From: Schizochytrium sp. TIO01
Taxonomy: Eukaryota; Sar; Bigyra; Thraustochytrida; Thraustochytriidae
Direction: 5' to 3'
Assembly: GCA_004764695.1 (NCBI GenBank)
Contig: SMSO01000031.1
Span: forward strand, 7,125,261-7,189,260
DNA length: 64,000 nt
Below are positions 61,401 through 64,000 of the stretch, piece by piece. A program made the translations under genes and the position numbers. Below the pieces are notes generated by a model, which saw nothing but the letters and a program-made list of their open reading frames with translations, was not told the DNA's origin and ran no database searches. Positions within the stretch are counted from its first letter, which is position 1; every line of letters starts with the position of its first letter.

Positions 61401-64000
61401 GGACGCGCTACGAGATCGCCTTGAGGATGGGCATTCTACGTGCAGTTTTACCTGATGCAGCAATGGCTGGGTCAAAAAATTTACTTCGTGCTGCTGTAGT
61501 TGTTGGTCCGATAGGCATTTATCCTCGACACGGCCTTCCTGAAGAAGCAGTAACTGCCTTGGATCATTTACGAAAGCATAGAAGCATGCAGGACATGGTC
61601 TTTATGCGCGTTGATCGACTGCGCCTAGTTGTTGTGAAGAAATCAGCTACACCCATGAATAATCCTAAAGATGAGGAAGCAGACGATGATATTGACACTT
61701 TGCTTCTGCAACGCAATGGTGCCATTCCCATAAACATGGCTCTTCGTTTGCCCCCGCAACTTCCTCGTCCCCTGGCAACCTCTTCCGGCCGTACAAGACC
61801 TACACTTGCGCACAGTGACACTGGGGTTAGTGACGATGATGGTACGTATTTTGATGCAGAGCAGTCCATCCGTACAGACTTCGCGAGTCACTCGAAAGAC
61901 ACTGCCACAACAAATTCCGATGTTGACGATGATGCTTTTGAAGACGCAATTGCTCCTTCAGATGAGGTTCGTTTTGACTTGCCCAGGCGACAGGTAAGCT
62001 GGCAGTCTGCTTCGCGCCTTTCTGACGATAGCTCTGAACTTGACATCGATGGTCCAAGTAGCATCAGTCTTGTCGAGATGTATCTCAACCTTCTACGCTT
62101 TACTTTCCGTGGGGCACCATATAGTGCACAACCCATCGAAGTTGGGCTAGTCCTGGGTGATCTCAACGTGCTCGTCAGCGAATCACAGGTCATGATTTTG
62201 TTAGAGCTTGTTAATATTCTCACGAATTGTATTGAGTCAATCCAACCAAGCACCGAAGTCGATGACGCTGATGACTCTTCCTCCGATGGTCATAGCGAAG
62301 AGGCTATGGTTGCGGAAGATGCCGCAAAACAGCGCGAATCAGATGCAATCTTGGATCATTTTCATGGTACCAAAGACCCTGTCGAAGCGATGGAAGAGAT
62401 GCACCGAGGTCTACAAGATATTGTTGACACATGCCTTGGTGTGAACTCCCTTGTTTACTCCTCTGACTCGTTTGTTCTGTCTCCAGTTGAGGCCTGTGCC
62501 ATTTTTGAACGAATGTGTGATTTTCTCGGCCCAGTATTGGCAAAAGACCTCACAGAAAAGGTTGATGCTGAATGGATTATCAAAGTTGGATCTAACCAAG
62601 TTGCACCGCGCACGACGGCGTTTTTCTATGGTGAATTGTGGCTCAATGCAAATAGACTCAACTTGCAATCAAACTTAGGTATGACTGGAGAGACGCACAG
62701 GTCAAGTGCACGACGACGTCAACGATCTGCTACTCAATCATCACGGCGAAGTTCTACTCGTGCACGGGCAACTTCGGGAGCTACGATTGGCCAAGATATT
62801 CGACCGGACGCTGCTGTCTCAACATGGGTTACGATGCGTCTTGATGTACACATAACAAACATTCGTGTAGATCTCTTTACGATTTTCAAAGTCTCGTTAA
62901 GTGGTATTGATGTTAACTGCTCGACAAGTACATCTAACCACTTGAGTCAGCTGGGATTTCACATTGCTGCAATTAGTATGGTCAACTTTCGCAGTCGTGA
63001 AGGTGAAAATCCTATGGTTATCCAACCTATCGATGACTCATTTAAGGGTGTGGGGCCTGCAAAGGTCTACTGTGCTTCTTTCTTTGTTCTTCACATGGCT
63101 GGGACACTGGAACAAGCATTACAAAGAGACCCTACTTCTTTGGAATCACAAGAGCAGGAATCAACATCAAGTGATGAATCATACTCATCTGGCGGGGAAG
63201 AGGCGCACCATAGTGGGGACGGGAGCTCCACGACCTCAGGTGATTCATCTCAAGATGTTTCAGAGGAGGCGTCATTTTCAGATGAAGACCGTCAACTGCA
63301 TTTCCATCTTGATGACGACTCAAACTTGATTGAACGAAAAATAGCAGACTTTCACAATCAGTCTTTTCGGAGCCCTATTAGGGAAAAGAGATCGCTCCAA
63401 GCTATTCTTGACAGTATGTTTCGTGTGCGATCAAGGGTACGGCGCATTGAAGAGCAGCTTTTACGATCTTGCGAGGACGGAGGAATGCAAATATCATCTA
63501 ATCGAGTAGATAAAGGATGTGGCGCATTGCTCTGGAATGCAACAAATCCAGTTAAGCCATTACATGAAACTGGGCGTCAACTTTTACAAGGGTTGCGAAC
63601 TCGCTCGGAAGCAGTTGCCGGTAAAGAAACATCTGATGACGACAACTCCTCTAACTTCGCGTCCCGCGGCAGAAGGTCCTCTCAAGTCTTATACTCGCTT
63701 CCAGATATATTATCCCATCGCAGTCGACGTGGAATAAGTACGGACAAACGCCCAACGTCACAAAGAAATATGCAGCTCAATACATCTAGCTTCGAACACC
63801 TCAACAAATCAGCAATTGGAGATCTGTATAGTGATGTGAAGGCCGTGCAAAAAATTGTCCAAACAGCTGTTGTGAGTAGAGAATCTCACAGCGCTTCACT
63901 AAACGCATGTGTTGTTCTCCGTGATCTGACAGTTGAACTATCTGAGCGCCTCGCTCTTACTGGCCTTGAACTTCTTGACATCATACAGAGGATTCTGGCA
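58427..64000 (+). CDS. VPS13/chorein-family lipid-transfer protein with PDZ domain, 5' part
   Basis: The frame is open to the window edge (1,858 codons, no stop). The first ATG follows an in-frame TAG at 58406. Residues 1-110 form a chorein N-terminal domain (MLSSIVKKLVNRFLNDYVEG, LEHLELK, LPFRFEKLYIGHALLDIPFSHLGSQPV), matching VPS13 closely. VIDNLEIHIENISVRVE (about 165-181) corresponds to the next VPS13 beta-groove segment. Such proteins carry lipid between organelles along a hydrophobic groove at contact sites. A PDZ domain sits at about residues 538-616, with ALGLVLD as carboxylate-binding loop. Further groove-like strands alternate with acidic Ser-rich loops, and an Arg/Ser-rich segment lies near 1425-1450. 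VPS13 proteins usually exceed 3,000 residues, so a large 3' part lies outside. The PDZ is unusual for the family. Confidence 0.9.
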   Translation, partial: MLSSIVKKLVNRFLNDYVEGEFDVGVSFFGKHAVDLEHLELKCGTLNDLIFRENLPFRFEKLYIGHALLDIPFSHLGSQPVKLSIKNALAVVKMQLEGYWNEVIAESDIKEGLKNALLSLLKEIHPDSEVTPLSESPGLYFSSEGMLNRTITRVIDNLEIHIENISVRVEVPCVDDQEIALNTYDGGRFQGNADTEGHLYHGGFPLHWDAMVQDVSVLDLTIAAARLITTDENWERHFDDDCDYIVYKLFKILGLEVTFGHRDWAMQRIVDDAARSRGAKTLSVREYYELYLKHQTHSQSVRPLLSPVNLELRAKLNTAFTVGAAEPHRMDAELKVTPVCLAVGEDELVFLMQILAHNGRHGQWLERIRQRQQRINAAWIEDWRKTRAQDALEEYMTFCNRRARILTRVTDPTERNRRFEELQKNPDLIELEKHLPLEVLVDAIREAGERAQETRDFKLQPFQSQESFKSEDQDQHVEQHWSKPGSVSSPSRLLRPHDAVVSGTGWQKELASSLESEFVGTTTSKGRLAKPGLDPDEIEITFGEGALGLVLDQNFQNDSVVVAGCIAGSQAARTRMLEQGMVITAIGNYDVTDLSVEETLSKLRNGRRPMRVRFRGSEKAARMAANFVKGSVVNFIRGTIAIDSVDATLFAGAEDRSLCVGRLIGIVCSFDTKSAGAAVGPMERLSHIVNIDLNLGIVHADIISALPSSIASDMKAPIHIVSSACEFDQDGMLEPLPQRGPPPDYDFDINWNPFDHVDDKSVGAFLEDRRWIYSCFVGSLLVWDRRRLHHVKEELPDRDSEEESNAAFSQILTDIDSFEAWRAQSTIVWRNLILASGTRHFTVVPSEELPPLLEYSLRIQRLTNCLEVCQRRPFANLSLSLSFPDPTMRPTDPDQDFNIEDDHENVEEHGLEADVIPQSQSKEKYHIEIPFTYVALRGSVSDIELCMQEEVFPKLAEFGNSLSARTSPFQGHKVPGTVLEPPDYTDPASLSWTRYEIALRMGILRAVLPDAAMAGSKNLLRAAVVVGPIGIYPRHGLPEEAVTALDHLRKHRSMQDMVFMRVDRLRLVVVKKSATPMNNPKDEEADDDIDTLLLQRNGAIPINMALRLPPQLPRPLATSSGRTRPTLAHSDTGVSDDDGTYFDAEQSIRTDFASHSKDTATTNSDVDDDAFEDAIAPSDEVRFDLPRRQVSWQSASRLSDDSSELDIDGPSSISLVEMYLNLLRFTFRGAPYSAQPIEVGLVLGDLNVLVSESQVMILLELVNILTNCIESIQPSTEVDDADDSSSDGHSEEAMVAEDAAKQRESDAILDHFHGTKDPVEAMEEMHRGLQDIVDTCLGVNSLVYSSDSFVLSPVEACAIFERMCDFLGPVLAKDLTEKVDAEWIIKVGSNQVAPRTTAFFYGELWLNANRLNLQSNLGMTGETHRSSARRRQRSATQSSRRSSTRARATSGATIGQDIRPDAAVSTWVTMRLDVHITNIRVDLFTIFKVSLSGIDVNCSTSTSNHLSQLGFHIAAISMVNFRSREGENPMVIQPIDDSFKGVGPAKVYCASFFVLHMAGTLEQALQRDPTSLESQEQESTSSDESYSSGGEEAHHSGDGSSTTSGDSSQDVSEEASFSDEDRQLHFHLDDDSNLIERKIADFHNQSFRSPIREKRSLQAILDSMFRVRSRVRRIEEQLLRSCEDGGMQISSNRVDKGCGALLWNATNPVKPLHETGRQLLQGLRTRSEAVAGKETSDDDNSSNFASRGRRSSQVLYSLPDILSHRSRRGISTDKRPTSQRNMQLNTSSFEHLNKSAIGDLYSDVKAVQKIVQTAVVSRESHSASLNACVVLRDLTVELSERLALTGLELLDIIQRILA

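Overview
The window is nuclear DNA of a unicellular eukaryote. Every long gene can be read from a single uninterrupted exon, and the content is eukaryotic: eIF5A, the large primase subunit PRIM2, a Pumilio protein, a GABA-B-like receptor, a SET/SMYD-like protein and a VPS13-type protein. A homodimer-type isocitrate dehydrogenase fused to an EF-hand, a four-repeat cyclic-nucleotide-gated-type potassium channel, and long simple-repeat-rich spacers would fit a stramenopile such as a labyrinthulomycete (thraustochytrid). That placement is inference; no marker gene settles it.

Layout. 1-4.3 kb: gene-free, rich in microsatellites. 4.3-9.2 kb: mitochondrial IDH-EF-hand (+), a UDP-rhamnose synthase-like epimerase/reductase (-, two apparent frameshifts), a small membrane protein (+). 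10.6-15.7 kb: nine nearly identical tRNA-Gly(GCC) genes, seven on + and two on -, partly in tandemly duplicated units, with one hypothetical membrane ORF between them. 16.4-27.8 kb: leucine-rich-repeat protein (+), PRIM2 (-), class C GPCR (+), eIF5A (-). 27.8-39.3 kb: mostly spacer, with one coiled-coil protein (-) and one candidate micro-ORF (-). 39.3-44 kb: Pumilio (+) and ketohexokinase-like kinase (-, one apparent frameshift). 46.7-58 kb: four-repeat K+ channel (+, a frameshift near its end) and SMYD-like SET protein (-). 58.4 kb to the end: the 5' part of a VPS13/chorein lipid-transfer protein carrying a PDZ domain (+).

Organisation. Protein genes alternate + and - almost without exception, so they form convergent pairs with short 3' gaps (about 0.24-0.8 kb), separated by long divergent spacers that hold nearly all the microsatellites. 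There is no obvious shared pathway among neighbours. The housekeeping functions are central carbon metabolism (IDH, ketohexokinase, nucleotide-sugar synthesis), replication (PRIM2) and translation and its control (eIF5A, tRNA-Gly, Pumilio). The membrane and signalling group consists of the GPCR, the four-repeat channel and the VPS13-PDZ protein.

Quality note. Three of the roughly fourteen coding loci show apparent +1 shifts, three of the four events in homopolymer runs. This points to assembly or sequencing indels as much as to decay.
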